Counted from the first letter of the stretch, positions 17,527-27,433 are shown. The stretch is 43,565 nt of DNA from an uncultured Collinsella sp. (GCA_900541025.1 UQIL01000020.1:1-43565); one strand, 5' to 3'. Made by a program: numbers and translations. Notes: generated by a model not told the origin, from the letters alone.

Positions 17527-18384
17527 ATGAGGGTCGTTAAGCGCATTAATCACAATGCCGCCTTGCTTGTCAACGATAAGGGAACCGAGCTTGTGGCGCT
17601 GGGGAAAGGCATTGGTTTCCCTGACGGCCCCGATGAGGTTTCGCTTGCGCAGATTGAGCGCACGTTTTACAACGTTGATGCACGCTACCTGCCACTTCTT
17701 AACGAGATCGATCCCAAGGTAATGGAATTTAGTGCGCAGATTGCCGATGTCGCGCGCACCAACATTTCGCGTGAGCTGTCGGCGAACCTCCCTTTTACGC
17801 TTGCCGACCATATCAGTTTTGCCATCAAGCGCTGCCGTGAGCACATGTATGTTCAGATGCCGCTTTCTTGTGACGTTCAGCAGCAATATCCCATTGAATT
17901 TAAGATTGCGGCGCTTGCCCATGCTGGCATAGAGCGCGAATTCGGTTTATCTATGCCACGCGGGGAGAGGGCAGGCATCGCGCTCTGCATCGTTAACAGC
18001 GTTATGGCAAGTTCTAGTAAGGCAAAGTCAAACGACGTCCGCCGCGAGGAACGTCTGATCGAAAAGCTCGTAGCGATTATCGAGAAAGATCTTGCTATCG
18101 CCGTTGACCGCGATGCTTTTGACTACGCACGCTATGACACTCATGTACGCTACTTGTTAGAGCGCGTCCGCACCGGGGAGCCGCTTAATACCGATAATGC
18201 GGCGCTCTATCGTCCTCTCTGTGAAGAGCATCCGGCTATAGCGGCTTGTGTTGACAAAATGGCAGAACTTATCGAGGAAACGTATCATGCCTCCATCGTG
18301 CCCGAGGAGAAGGTGTATCTCATGCTCCATGTCAATCGGGTCTATGCCGGCAACGTGACGGGCGAGGTGTCAGCCGACAAATAG
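17527..18384 (+). CDS. BglG/LicT family transcriptional antiterminator
   Basis: 285-residue RNA-binding regulator that prevents termination in the leader of sugar genes. It has an N-terminal CAT RNA-binding domain (1-57; starting MRVVKRINHNAALL) and two PTS regulation domains (about 65-170 and 172-280) with conserved histidines, e.g. His95 in ADH and those in YDTHVRYL and LMLHVNRV, which are phosphorylated by HPr or EIIB. The start has CGGAGG. It precedes the PTS EIIBC gene by 300 bp, the usual arrangement for beta-glucoside systems, so its RNA target is probably in that leader. Confidence 0.93.
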   Translation: MRVVKRINHNAALLVNDKGTELVALGKGIGFPDGPDEVSLAQIERTFYNVDARYLPLLNEIDPKVMEFSAQIADVARTNISRELSANLPFTLADHISFAIKRCREHMYVQMPLSCDVQQQYPIEFKIAALAHAGIEREFGLSMPRGERAGIALCIVNSVMASSSKAKSNDVRREERLIEKLVAIIEKDLAIAVDRDAFDYARYDTHVRYLLERVRTGEPLNTDNAALYRPLCEEHPAIAACVDKMAELIEETYHASIVPEEKVYLMLHVNRVYAGNVTGEVSADK

Positions 18385-18688
18385 GCGCTTTCTATACCGT
18401 TCAGGGAAGAAAGCCTACCGCTCGCAGACTTTTGGGCACCATGAGGCCGCCGTTCACATGGCAGAGCTGATAACCTTGGCGCGACATAAGGTGTTATTCG
18501 AGAGCTGAGCTTCCGAAGCGTGACGTAAAGACAGAGCGACCTGTCGATGTCTCGTTTTGGAGCTCTTTGTCTTTACGCCGTTTCCCTCAACAATCGAATA
18601 CTTCTGTGCGGACGACGGGCCACCGTCCGCTTTGTCTCCTCGCGCGCGCAGCGAGGAAGGAACCGGATCGTTCGAAAGGGAAGATGAT
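18385..18688 (+). promoter_or_regulatory. Leader of the PTS gene with a long hairpin; possible antiterminator target
   Basis: GTAAAGACAGAGC (18525-18537) pairs with GCTCTTTGTCTTTAC (18562-18576) with a two-base bulge; only a weak T run follows. A shorter hairpin GCTTC-C-GAAGC lies just upstream (18510-18520). A LicT-binding RAT site would be expected here; the segment AAGGTGTTATTC (18488-18499) is only a poor match to the RAT consensus, so I do not claim it. Confidence 0.4.
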
Positions 18689-20119
18689 ATGGCTGACAAT
18701 AAGAAGATCGCAGCCGATGTGCTCGAGGCGTTGGGTGGCAAAGACAACATCACCTTTGCAGCCCACTGCATGACGCGTCTGCGTTTTAACCTTAAGGATA
18801 TGGAATTGCCTGACATTAACGCTGTTAAAAAAATTAACGGCGTCATCGGCGCTCAAATATCTGGCGGGCAGTTCCAGGTGATTATTGGGCAAAACGTGCC
18901 TAAGGTGTATGACGAGCTCATCAAGATGAGCGGCTTGGCCAAGCAGGAGAGTATCGACGAGAACCTCGATGCAAGTGGAGTCAAAACACCGCTTACCCCG
19001 ACAGCCGTTGGCAATGCGATTCTTAACTACCTCTCGGGCTCCATGGTTCCGATGATTCCATTGCTGTTCGCTTCGGGCATGTTCAAAACCGTTGCCGTCG
19101 TACTCGGGCCAACGATGCTCAATCTCATTGCGGATACGAGCGATCTATATGTCCTGCTCAATATGCTCTACAACGTGACGTTCTACTTTATACCAGTCTT
19201 CTTGGGCTTTTCGGCCGCCAAGAACATTGGCGCCACGCCTATGTACGGTGCTTTTATGGGCGGTGTGCTTATCGAACCGACGTTTATGCAAATGGCAGCC
19301 GAGGGAAAAGCCTTTAGCGTTTACGGCATCCCCTGCGTGCCTGAAAACTATGCACAGACGGTCATTCCCGTCCTGCTCACAGTGGCCTTGATGTCCGTCT
19401 TCGAAAAGTTCCTGCGCAAGCATATGCCTGATTCGCTTACTACGGTGTTTACGCCGCTTTGCACGCTTGCTCTGACTGTCCCCTTTGCGCTTTTCCTGCT
19501 TGCCCCTCTTGGCTCTTTGTGCGGCAACGGTCTGGCTGCAATCTTTGGGTTCCTCGGCGCCGAGGGAGGCATCGCGGCGATTATTGGTGGCGGCTTGCTT
19601 GCGGCAATTTGGTTGCCCATGGTCATTACGGGCATGCATGTCGCGGTCATTATGATTGCCATTGCAAACTTCATGTCGACGGGCTCTGACAGCTTTATTA
19701 TGGTCGCTACTACGGTTTCGCTGTGGGCTGCCTATGGAGCGGAGATTGCGACATGGCTCAAACTCCGCAACAAGGAGGAAAAGAGCCAATGTGCCGGCTA
19801 TCTTGTCGCCCAGCTCATTGGAGGCGTCGGCGAGCCGTTCATCTATGGCATGCTGTTCCGCTATCGTAAGCTGTTCGTTGCCTGCATGGCGGGTTCATTT
19901 GTCGCCGGTGCCGGGGCGATCGCTTTGCATGTGAATGCCTATCTTGCTGGTGCTGCTTCAAACGTGCTTAATATTATGACGTTTGTCGGCGGTGGCAACG
20001 AGAACCTGGTCTGTGCCGCTATCGCTTCGGCAGCTGGCTTTATCGTAAGCTTTGCCGTTGCCTGGTTCTTTGGCTTTAGCGAGGATGAGCTGGAGAACGG
20101 TCCGATTTCCGAGCGCTAG
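18689..20119 (+). CDS. PTS sugar transporter EIIBC, beta-glucoside/sucrose (Glc superfamily) type
   Basis: 476-residue membrane permease that phosphorylates its sugar on entry. The EIIB domain (1-85) has the phosphocysteine Cys27 in AAHCMTRLRF. EIIC follows with about 10 hydrophobic segments and the GGVGEPFIYG signature (about 378-387). There is no C-terminal EIIA domain, so EIIA must be supplied by another gene. ATG 18689 is preceded by AAAGGGAAG; an open frame upstream is not conserved-looking. It lies between licT and a Nif3-like gene and probably depends on the antiterminator. No phospho-glycosidase is present here, so the sugar remains unknown. Confidence 0.93.
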   Translation: MADNKKIAADVLEALGGKDNITFAAHCMTRLRFNLKDMELPDINAVKKINGVIGAQISGGQFQVIIGQNVPKVYDELIKMSGLAKQESIDENLDASGVKTPLTPTAVGNAILNYLSGSMVPMIPLLFASGMFKTVAVVLGPTMLNLIADTSDLYVLLNMLYNVTFYFIPVFLGFSAAKNIGATPMYGAFMGGVLIEPTFMQMAAEGKAFSVYGIPCVPENYAQTVIPVLLTVALMSVFEKFLRKHMPDSLTTVFTPLCTLALTVPFALFLLAPLGSLCGNGLAAIFGFLGAEGGIAAIIGGGLLAAIWLPMVITGMHVAVIMIAIANFMSTGSDSFIMVATTVSLWAAYGAEIATWLKLRNKEEKSQCAGYLVAQLIGGVGEPFIYGMLFRYRKLFVACMAGSFVAGAGAIALHVNAYLAGAASNVLNIMTFVGGGNENLVCAAIASAAGFIVSFAVAWFFGFSEDELENGPISER

Positions 20120-20230
20120 AAAAGCGGTCGCATATAGGTGGTTCAGCTCAAAAAATGCCGCCTATAGATGATTCCGCAGGGCGGTATGTTTGCTGCCGCC
20201 CTGCATATTATGTCGAAGGGGTTGTTACAT

Positions 20231-21085
20231 ATGCTTATCAGTGAGGCTATTCAAGCTATCCAGGACTATTGCGGCGGCATCGATGCTTTTACCGGTAAGC
20301 CCATCGAGCTTGCGACGACGCGCGATCGGGTGCTTTACGGCAACGTCGATCAGCAATGTACCGGAATCGTTACATGCATTTGGGCTACGGCGGAGGTAAT
20401 TAGCCGTGCCAAGGAGCTTGGCGCCAACCTGATTGTTCCGCACGAGGCGCTGTTCTGGAACCACGGAGACAGCCGTGAAGTGGTCGCGGGGAACGAGACC
20501 TTTGAGGCAAAGTGCGCCTTGCTTGACGATTGGGGTGGAGCGGTTTGGCGTTGCCATGACTATATCCACTCGGGCGTTCCGCTCGCCTCGGACGGTTCGA
20601 TGGTCGACGGCATCTTTTACGGATTTGCGGCCAAGATGGACTGGCTTGGCTCCGCGGTAGACAAGTCATTCATGAGGTACCGCATTGAGCCAACGCCGGC
20701 CCGCGATCTTGCGCAGGCGCTCGTACACAAGCTTGGATTAAATGGAACGCGCTTGATCGGCGACGGTGACGCGCTCGTTCGCAATGTCGAGATTCCCATG
20801 CACATTATGGGACGAGATAACGACGAGATTGCCCATATCGACTCTGATGACATCGATTGCATTTTGGCCATGGAGTTTATCGACTTTACGGTGAGTGAGT
20901 ACATCCGCGACGCCGCAATGCTCGGTCAGGGGAAATGCGCCATCCATATGGGTCACTTTAACGGCGAAGAGCCGGGTATGGAGTGCATGGCGGCATGGTT
21001 GCCCGCTGCGCTTGGGGCTGCCGGCGGTGAGTTGCCGGTCACTTTTGTGCCCATGGGAGACACGTATCAATACGTGCTGGCATAA
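20231..21085 (+). CDS. Nif3-like dinuclear metal centre protein (DUF34 family)
   Basis: 284-residue cytoplasmic protein. The N-terminal part resembles the Nif3/YbgI family, with LIVPHEALFWNHGD (about 74-87) as the family's metal-ligand motif and HMGHFNGEEPG (about 238-248) as the C-terminal ligand region. The family is related to GTP cyclohydrolase I type 2; its biochemical role is unsettled. The start at 20231 has GAAGGGG about 10 bases upstream. It follows the PTS gene by 111 bp and is closed by its own terminator, so it may be co-transcribed with the PTS; a link to sugar metabolism is only inferred from position. Confidence 0.85.
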   Translation: MLISEAIQAIQDYCGGIDAFTGKPIELATTRDRVLYGNVDQQCTGIVTCIWATAEVISRAKELGANLIVPHEALFWNHGDSREVVAGNETFEAKCALLDDWGGAVWRCHDYIHSGVPLASDGSMVDGIFYGFAAKMDWLGSAVDKSFMRYRIEPTPARDLAQALVHKLGLNGTRLIGDGDALVRNVEIPMHIMGRDNDEIAHIDSDDIDCILAMEFIDFTVSEYIRDAAMLGQGKCAIHMGHFNGEEPGMECMAAWLPAALGAAGGELPVTFVPMGDTYQYVLA

Positions 21086-21089
21086 ATAG

Positions 21090-21129
21090 AACAGGGCCGC
21101 GACGTTTTATAGTGCCGTGGCCCTGTTTG
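21090..21129 (+). terminator. Terminator of the PTS/Nif3 operon
   Basis: AACAGGGCC pairs with GGCCCTGTT around an 18-nt loop that itself holds CG pairs; a short T run follows. Confidence 0.8.
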
Positions 21130-21135
21130 CGTTTC

Positions 21136-21180
21136 CCCAGATAAAACCTGCCAAAATGAACCTGTCCCTTTTTGGCAGGT
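21136..21180 (+). repeat. 46-bp hairpin repeat, copy 2
   Basis: Same order as the copy at 17366, with one A-to-G change in the centre; arms ACCTGCCAAAA and TTTTTGGCAGGT. Located just after the terminator of the Nif3-like gene. Confidence 0.85.
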
Positions 21181-21220
21181 CAGTTAACGCAGTCCAGGTT
21201 GAGCATATGCGAGCGAGCTG

Positions 21221-21312
21221 GCTCCGGGTGCGGTAAGGTGACGTGAAACAAGCGGGCGCTGACCTTTTGGTCGCGCCCGTGAAGTTGAACGTCAGATTGC
21301 CGTGCCCGGAGC
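21221..21312. repeat. Nested inverted-repeat structure downstream of larE
   Basis: GCTCCGGG (21221-21228) pairs with CCCGGAGC (21305-21312), and the pairing continues imperfectly over about 23 bp. Inside is CGGGCG..TGACC-TTTT-GGTC.CGCCCG (21253-21279). The nested layout resembles the elements at 11209 and 39315 but is smaller and less perfect. Confidence 0.55.
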
Positions 21313-21331
21313 CCGCGCAGCGCCGAGCAGG

Positions 21332-21354
21332 TACGCCGTTTGTAAAACGGCGTA
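21332..21354 (-). terminator. Hairpin immediately after larE
   Basis: TACGCCGTTT and AAACGGCGTA form a perfect 10-bp stem with a 3-nt loop, 3 bp after the larE stop codon. No T tract follows in the larE direction, so it may act in mRNA protection or weak termination. Confidence 0.5.
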
Positions 21355-21356
21355 AC

Positions 21357-22235
21357 CTAAAGGTTCATGTTGCCGTGGATGTAGGGGGTGACCTCGGGGG
21401 AGATATGACCGCAGCCCAGCTCGCGCAGGGCCGATTCGATGGCGGCGGGCAGCGGGGTCTTGCCCCTGTCGTCGACGTCGGCACCGCCGAGGGTGGCAAT
21501 CTTGGTGACATCTGCGGGTGCGGCCTCGATATGCATGCAGCCGCCGACCAAGCGTGCGCGGACCTGTGCCAGGTCAAGGTCGTGCAGGTAATCCTCGCAG
21601 GCGCGAATTAAATCGACCTTCTCGCGCGTGAGCTCTTCGCCCGTGGGGACGCGCGTGGCCAAGCAGGCGCCCGCCGGCAGGTTCCAAACGGGATAGCCCC
21701 ATGTGCGCAGCAGTTCGCGCTCCTCGTCTTTGGTAAAGCCGACCTCCATGAGGGGCGAGCGCACGCCGAGCTCTTGGGCGGCGCGCATGCCGGGGCGGTA
21801 GTCGCCGCGGTCGCTTGCATTGCTGCCATCGATAACGGTGGGGAACCCCAGCGATTTAGCGTGGTTGACGATAGCGGTGAAGCCGGCGCGTTTGCAGTGA
21901 TAGCAGCGGTCGGCGTCGTTGCAGGCAACCTGCGGAAGCTGGAGCTGATCGACCGAAAGATTAAGCACCGGAAGCTTAAAATGCGGGCCTTCATCGGCCT
22001 GTCCGTCAACAGATCGCTCAAACGAAGACTGCTCGGGCGTGCCGATGAGCGGCGTGGTGAGATGGACGAGAAGGGTGCTGGCGGGCATGATGCGAGAGCA
22101 AACGGCAGCCAAAAAGCTGCTGTCGACGCCGCCGGAAAAGCCGATGGCGACGCGTCCGTATGCCAAAAGCAGCTCTTCGAGCGCTGCGAGTTTGTCCTGA
22201 AGCTCCTCTGCGGGTGCGGTGGTGTCTAAAGACAT
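21357..22235 (-). CDS. larE: ATP-dependent sacrificial sulfur transferase LarE
   Basis: 292-residue PP-loop enzyme. In lactobacilli LarE adenylates and thiolates the pyridinium dicarboxylate precursor of the nickel-pincer (NPN) cofactor of lactate racemase, sacrificing a cysteine. Here the PP-loop is SGGVDSS (34-40), a CxxC pair is at 111/114 (RCYHCK), and Cys191 in PAGACLATR occupies the place of the sacrificial cysteine. The start at 22235 has AAGGAA upstream. No larA, larB or larC gene is in the window, so the target pathway (NPN cofactor or another thiolation) is not fixed by context. Confidence 0.88.
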   Translation of the reverse strand: MSLDTTAPAEELQDKLAALEELLLAYGRVAIGFSGGVDSSFLAAVCSRIMPASTLLVHLTTPLIGTPEQSSFERSVDGQADEGPHFKLPVLNLSVDQLQLPQVACNDADRCYHCKRAGFTAIVNHAKSLGFPTVIDGSNASDRGDYRPGMRAAQELGVRSPLMEVGFTKDEERELLRTWGYPVWNLPAGACLATRVPTGEELTREKVDLIRACEDYLHDLDLAQVRARLVGGCMHIEAAPADVTKIATLGGADVDDRGKTPLPAAIESALRELGCGHISPEVTPYIHGNMNL

Positions 22236-22402
22236 AAAACGTTCCTTACCGTTGAGTACTCGGTCGAAAACTATAATCCTACCGAGCCGCTCGCCATAAG
22301 ACATCTATCTATGTAACGAAAGTGCAATATGTATATACGTTATATACAAGTTCGTAAAGTGCGGTAGAGTATCGGCGATGCAAGCCGATGAGGGGGAGCG
22401 AA

Positions 22403-23053
22403 ATGATCAAGGCTGTCATTTTTGATATGGACGGAACGCTGGTCGACACCGAGCGTCTGGGCATTAAGGCGTGGAAGGCGGGTGCCGCTGAGCTGGGGCT
22501 CGCGATTGATGAGGCGCTTATCCACCAGTTTATCGGCCGTACGCTGGTCGATGTCATGGGCATTCTCGAGGAGCACTACGGTAGCCACGAGACCGCCGAG
22601 GCGATCTATGTCCGCCACAAGGAGATTCGCGACGAGATGGTCAAGACCGAGCTGGAGCTTAAGGCCGGTGCTGCCGAGTGCCTGGACGAGCTTTTGGCTG
22701 CGGGTTATCGCGTGGGCCTTGCGACGTCTTCGCGCCACGTTACCGCCGAGCGCAACCTTAAGATGGTCGGTCTCTTTGACAAGTTTGAGACCGTGACCTG
22801 CGGTGAGGACGTCGTGCACGGCAAGCCCGATCCCGAGATGTATCTGCTTGCCTGCGAGCGCGCGGGCTTTGCTCCCGAGGAGTGCGCCGTGGTCGAGGAT
22901 TCGCGCAACGGCTGTGTCTCGGGCATCGCGGCGGGCTGCCATGTCTTTGCCGTTCCCGATATCGTCCCGCTGCCGCAGGACGTGGTGGACGGCTGCGACG
23001 CCGTGCTCGACACGCTGTTCGATCTGACGGCGGCGGTCAAGGCTGTGCGCTAG
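22403..23053 (+). CDS. HAD-superfamily hydrolase (beta-phosphoglucomutase-like)
   Basis: 216-residue cytoplasmic phosphatase or mutase. Motif I is FDMDGTLVD (residues 7-15, nucleophile Asp8, acid/base Asp10), motif II TSS near 103-105, Lys in GKPDPEMY, and motif IV VVEDSRNG. The cap domain is alpha-helical (subfamily IA, variant 3), as in beta-phosphoglucomutase and YcjU-like phosphatases. The ATG has AGGGGGAG 6-7 bases upstream. It is divergent from larE and has its own terminator. The substrate cannot be named. Confidence 0.9.
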   Translation: MIKAVIFDMDGTLVDTERLGIKAWKAGAAELGLAIDEALIHQFIGRTLVDVMGILEEHYGSHETAEAIYVRHKEIRDEMVKTELELKAGAAECLDELLAAGYRVGLATSSRHVTAERNLKMVGLFDKFETVTCGEDVVHGKPDPEMYLLACERAGFAPEECAVVEDSRNGCVSGIAAGCHVFAVPDIVPLPQDVVDGCDAVLDTLFDLTAAVKAVR

Positions 23054-23091
23054 AACTGACACACAAGCTATTTCAATTGCATTTTAAAGAG

Positions 23092-23130
23092 GCGGTCGTT
23101 CGCGCTGTGCGGGCGGCCGCTTTTCTGTTT
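23092..23130 (+). terminator. Terminator of the HAD hydrolase gene
   Basis: GCGGTCGTTCGCGC pairs with CGGGCGGCCGC (G:T pairs in the middle) and is followed by TTTTCTGTTTGTTTT. Confidence 0.8.
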
Positions 23131-23235
23131 GTTTTGAGCATTGGCCCGATAACGCCGCATTACACGAAATGGGAAGTTAAGCCGCATAGATATGCCCAGA
23201 TACCTCACCGAGCCATAAATTCAACGAATAAGCGA

Positions 23236-24348
23236 TTACAGGTAGGCGCCGAGGTTGATGGCCGTGGCGTCGGTCTGGGTGTCTGCCTGGGTGCTTGCTC
23301 GTTCTAGCAGGAACGGGCGCACGAGCTCTTGGCGGTTGATGTCCTCGACGGCCGTGACCGCGGTGACGGTGCGTGCAGCGGAACCGATGCGAATGTGCTT
23401 GGTTTTTGCCGGCGCCTTGTTTTCGATCTGTTCCATCAACAACTGGACGCCCTTGCGGCCGATTTCGTAGCCCGGGGGCGCCACGGTGGTGAGCGGAACC
23501 GCTCCGCTCCAGGCGAGCGGGTTGCCATCGCAGCCGGCTACGCGGACCTGCCCGGGGACGGATATGCCCTTGTCGACCAGCGCCGAGATGACGCCCGAGG
23601 CCAAGACATCGGTCAGACCGACGACAAAATCGGGGCGCTCGTCGGCAGGGCGCTCGGCGATTTGGCTGCCGATGCCATAGCCGTCTGCCGCCGTGTTCCA
23701 TTCACCGGCATCGATGACTTCGATCTTGATATCGGGATACAGGGCGAGCGCCTTGTGGATGCCAAGAACGCGCAGGGTGAGCTGCATAAAGGCTGCTCGA
23801 CCCACAACGACGATATGGTGAGCGCCGCGGGCGATGGCGAGCTCGGCAATGATGCGGCCCTGGGCCTCGTTGTCGGCGGCTACGTAGTAACCGGGCTCGG
23901 AGCAGTGGATGTCCAGATGGACGATGGGCACGGGCATCTTAGTCATGGCCGGGTGCCAGTCGGGGGATGCCATGGGCTGAACCATGACGCCGGACATCTG
24001 CGTGCCCATAAAGTAGCGCAGGTAATGATCCTCGAGAATGTCGTCGTTATCGGCATTGGCGATGAGCAGATCGTAGCCGTGCTTGCGGGCCTCGTTGTGG
24101 GCACCGCTGGCAATTTGGAGCGAGAAGCCGTGGTCGAGACGGGGGAGGACCAGGCCAAAAGACTTGGTGGTGCCGCCGGCAAGCTGACGGGCGCTTTGGT
24201 TGGGCAGGTAGCCCAGACGATTGATGGTCTCGTTGATGAGCTTGAGGGTCTCGGGGCGCAGCTTTTCGGGATGGTTGAGCGCGTTGGAAACCGTGCCCAA
24301 CGAAACCCCGGCCTCGCGCGCGACGTCGCTGATTTTAACCTTTGCCAT
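23236..24348 (-). CDS. LacI-family transcriptional regulator
   Basis: 370-residue DNA-binding regulator. The N-terminal HTH is VKISDVAREAGVSLGTVSNALNHPEKL (about 3-29), with the hinge helix NQSARQLAG near 50-58, followed by a periplasmic-binding-protein-like sensor domain (PBP fold) up to about 330. The start at 24348 has AAAGGGG at a good distance. A much longer open frame continues antisense through glmS and is not real. It is divergent from glmS with 315 bp between, but its targets are unknown; LacI members usually bind sugars. Confidence 0.93.
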   Translation of the reverse strand: MAKVKISDVAREAGVSLGTVSNALNHPEKLRPETLKLINETINRLGYLPNQSARQLAGGTTKSFGLVLPRLDHGFSLQIASGAHNEARKHGYDLLIANADNDDILEDHYLRYFMGTQMSGVMVQPMASPDWHPAMTKMPVPIVHLDIHCSEPGYYVAADNEAQGRIIAELAIARGAHHIVVVGRAAFMQLTLRVLGIHKALALYPDIKIEVIDAGEWNTAADGYGIGSQIAERPADERPDFVVGLTDVLASGVISALVDKGISVPGQVRVAGCDGNPLAWSGAVPLTTVAPPGYEIGRKGVQLLMEQIENKAPAKTKHIRIGSAARTVTAVTAVEDINRQELVRPFLLERASTQADTQTDATAINLGAYL

Positions 24349-24414
24349 AGCGGCCCCTTTGATGCGTTTCAAGTACAAGCCAGATTGTAGCATCGCCCGC
24401 CCCTGAGGTGTCAA

Positions 24415-24460
24415 AACCTGCCTATTAGGGACAGGTTTATTTTGGCAGGTTTTATCTGGG
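24415..24460 (-). repeat. 46-bp hairpin repeat, copy 3 (inverted)
   Basis: Opposite orientation to the other three copies. The outer arm is slightly diverged (CCTATTA instead of CCAAAAA), so the hairpin is shorter. Located 66 bp upstream of the LacI gene start. Confidence 0.85.
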
Positions 24461-24484
24461 CAAACGATGCTGTCAGGCCAAACA

Positions 24485-24589
24485 ACCACGAAGGCGCCTG
24501 CCCCCTTCGTGGTGGGGTGTGTGTATCGAGTGGTATTCAAGTTGAGATACCACTTCTGGTATATCAGCTTGCGCCTGCGTGAGTACAAT
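24485..24589 (+). promoter_or_regulatory. Control region of glmS: hairpin, three TGGTAT half-sites, -10
   Basis: ACCACGAAGG/CCTTCGTGGT form a hairpin at 24485-24513. GTGGTAT (24530-24536) is inverted with ATACCAC (24547-24553), which in turn is inverted with TGGTAT (24557-24562), so two alternative palindromes share one half. TACAAT (24584-24589) inside GAGTACAATACTC is a plausible -10. TGGTAT/ATACCA resembles half-sites of HutC-type GntR regulators of amino-sugar genes, but that link is a guess. Confidence 0.45.
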
Positions 24590-24663
24590 ACTCGAACGTT
24601 ATACGTCTCAGCGCCCCATGTGCGTGGACGTTTTGCAGTCACGCGGACGAAGGGATTTATCCT

Positions 24664-26511
<1,848 letters not shown>

Positions 26512-26533
26512 TTGGTTCTGTCGTTCTAGCGAC

Positions 26534-26572
26534 CAAGGCCCGGCTCCACATCAAGCGGAGCCGGGCCTTGTT
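26534..26572 (+). terminator. Terminator of glmS
   Basis: CAAGGCCCGGCTCC and GGAGCCGGGCCTTG form a 14-bp perfect stem around a 9-nt loop. Confidence 0.9.
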
Positions 26573-26579
26573 GCATTTG

Positions 26580-26625
26580 CCCAGATAAAACCTGCCAAAA
26601 TAAACCTGTCCCTATTTGGCAGGTT
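26580..26625 (+). repeat. 46-bp hairpin repeat, copy 4, overlapping the gntR stop codon
   Basis: Arms AACCTGCCAAA and TTTGGCAGGTT flank AACCTGTCCC. The last two bases form part of the stop codon (TAA, 26624-26626) of the GntR gene on the other strand. Confidence 0.88.
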
Positions 26626-27355
26626 AGCGGAGCTTGCTGGTCTCGAAGTACTCGGGGAACTGGTCCAGAACCTCGGTTTGGTTGCGGAACATCATGTGCA
26701 GGTGCTTGCTGACCAAAAAGCTCGCTTCGATGGGGTCGCGACCGGCGATAGCGCGGCGAATCTGCTTGTGCTCGTTCACGATGTCCTGATTGTCGAGAAC
26801 CTGCGTGGCAGCGCGCAGCCAGCGGAAGCGCTCAAGGTCGGCATTGGTCTCTTCGAGCCACGACCACACGGTGCTGCGACATGCGATGCTAAAAATCATG
26901 TGATGCATGAGGTTGTCGCTCAAAAAGAAGCCGATGCGATCCTCTTCGGCCATGGCCTTTTCCTGCAGCACGATGGCGCGGTCGAGCTGCTCGATGCCAG
27001 CCGACGTGGCGCGCGCGCAGCACTCCACGATCACCTGCTTTTCCAGATGCTCGCGGATGTAACAGGCACTCTCGGCAAGGGTGAGGTTGATGGGTGAGAC
27101 GTAGGTGCCGCTCTGGGGCACGGTGCGCACCAGGCCTTCCTGCGCCAAGCGAACCAAAGCCTCGCGCACGGGCGTGCGACCCATATCTAGGTCGTCGCAA
27201 AGCTGCTTGACGCCCAGCTTTTCGCCCGGCTTGTAGTCCAGGTAGACGATTTTGCGTCGAATGGTGTGGTAGGACTGGTCCTGTAGGCTCGTTTCCTGCT
27301 CGCCGACGTGCATCGATTCTTCCATAGCGCCTCGCAACTGTTCTATCAAACTCAT
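26624..27355 (-). CDS. GntR-family transcriptional regulator, FadR/FCD subfamily
   Basis: 243-residue regulator. The winged helix domain (about 25-95) contains KQLCDDLDMGRTPVREALVRLAQEGLV, the typical GntR recognition helix region; the C-terminal FCD domain (about 100-225) is all helical and carries possible metal ligands (Asp/His residues, e.g. DNLMHHMIF and KHLHMMF). Such regulators respond to small carboxylic acids. The start is uncertain: ATG 27355 has no ribosome site, while ATG 27325 has GAGG at short spacing. It is divergent from the YeiH-type transporter gene with 163 bp between them and may regulate it. The C-terminus ends inside a 46-bp repeat. Confidence 0.9.
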   Translation of the reverse strand: MSLIEQLRGAMEESMHVGEQETSLQDQSYHTIRRKIVYLDYKPGEKLGVKQLCDDLDMGRTPVREALVRLAQEGLVRTVPQSGTYVSPINLTLAESACYIREHLEKQVIVECCARATSAGIEQLDRAIVLQEKAMAEEDRIGFFLSDNLMHHMIFSIACRSTVWSWLEETNADLERFRWLRAATQVLDNQDIVNEHKQIRRAIAGRDPIEASFLVSKHLHMMFRNQTEVLDQFPEYFETSKLR

Positions 27356-27371
27356 ATGTCAGTTGTTAATT

Positions 27372-27433
27372 ATGCCGCGAATCAGCTCTCCGCGGTGGGT
27401 AATTCGGCTGTTGCCTGAGAACTATTGCGGCAT
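27372..27433. promoter_or_regulatory. Divergent gntR-yeiH control region
   Basis: ATGCCGC (27372-27378) and GCGGCAT (27427-27433) are inverted; a CCGCG/CGCGG pair lies inside. A TATCAT hexamer at 27474-27479 could be the -10 of the transporter gene. An operator for the divergent GntR protein is expected here but the exact site is not resolved. Confidence 0.3.

Noticed and set aside
18385..18688. RAT antiterminator site for LicT
   Set aside because: The context predicts one, but the best match is poor and does not overlap the hairpin convincingly, so it is mentioned only as an expectation.
24480..24663. glmS ribozyme
   Set aside because: I looked for the conserved ribozyme core before glmS and did not see it; only small hairpins and a promoter are apparent.
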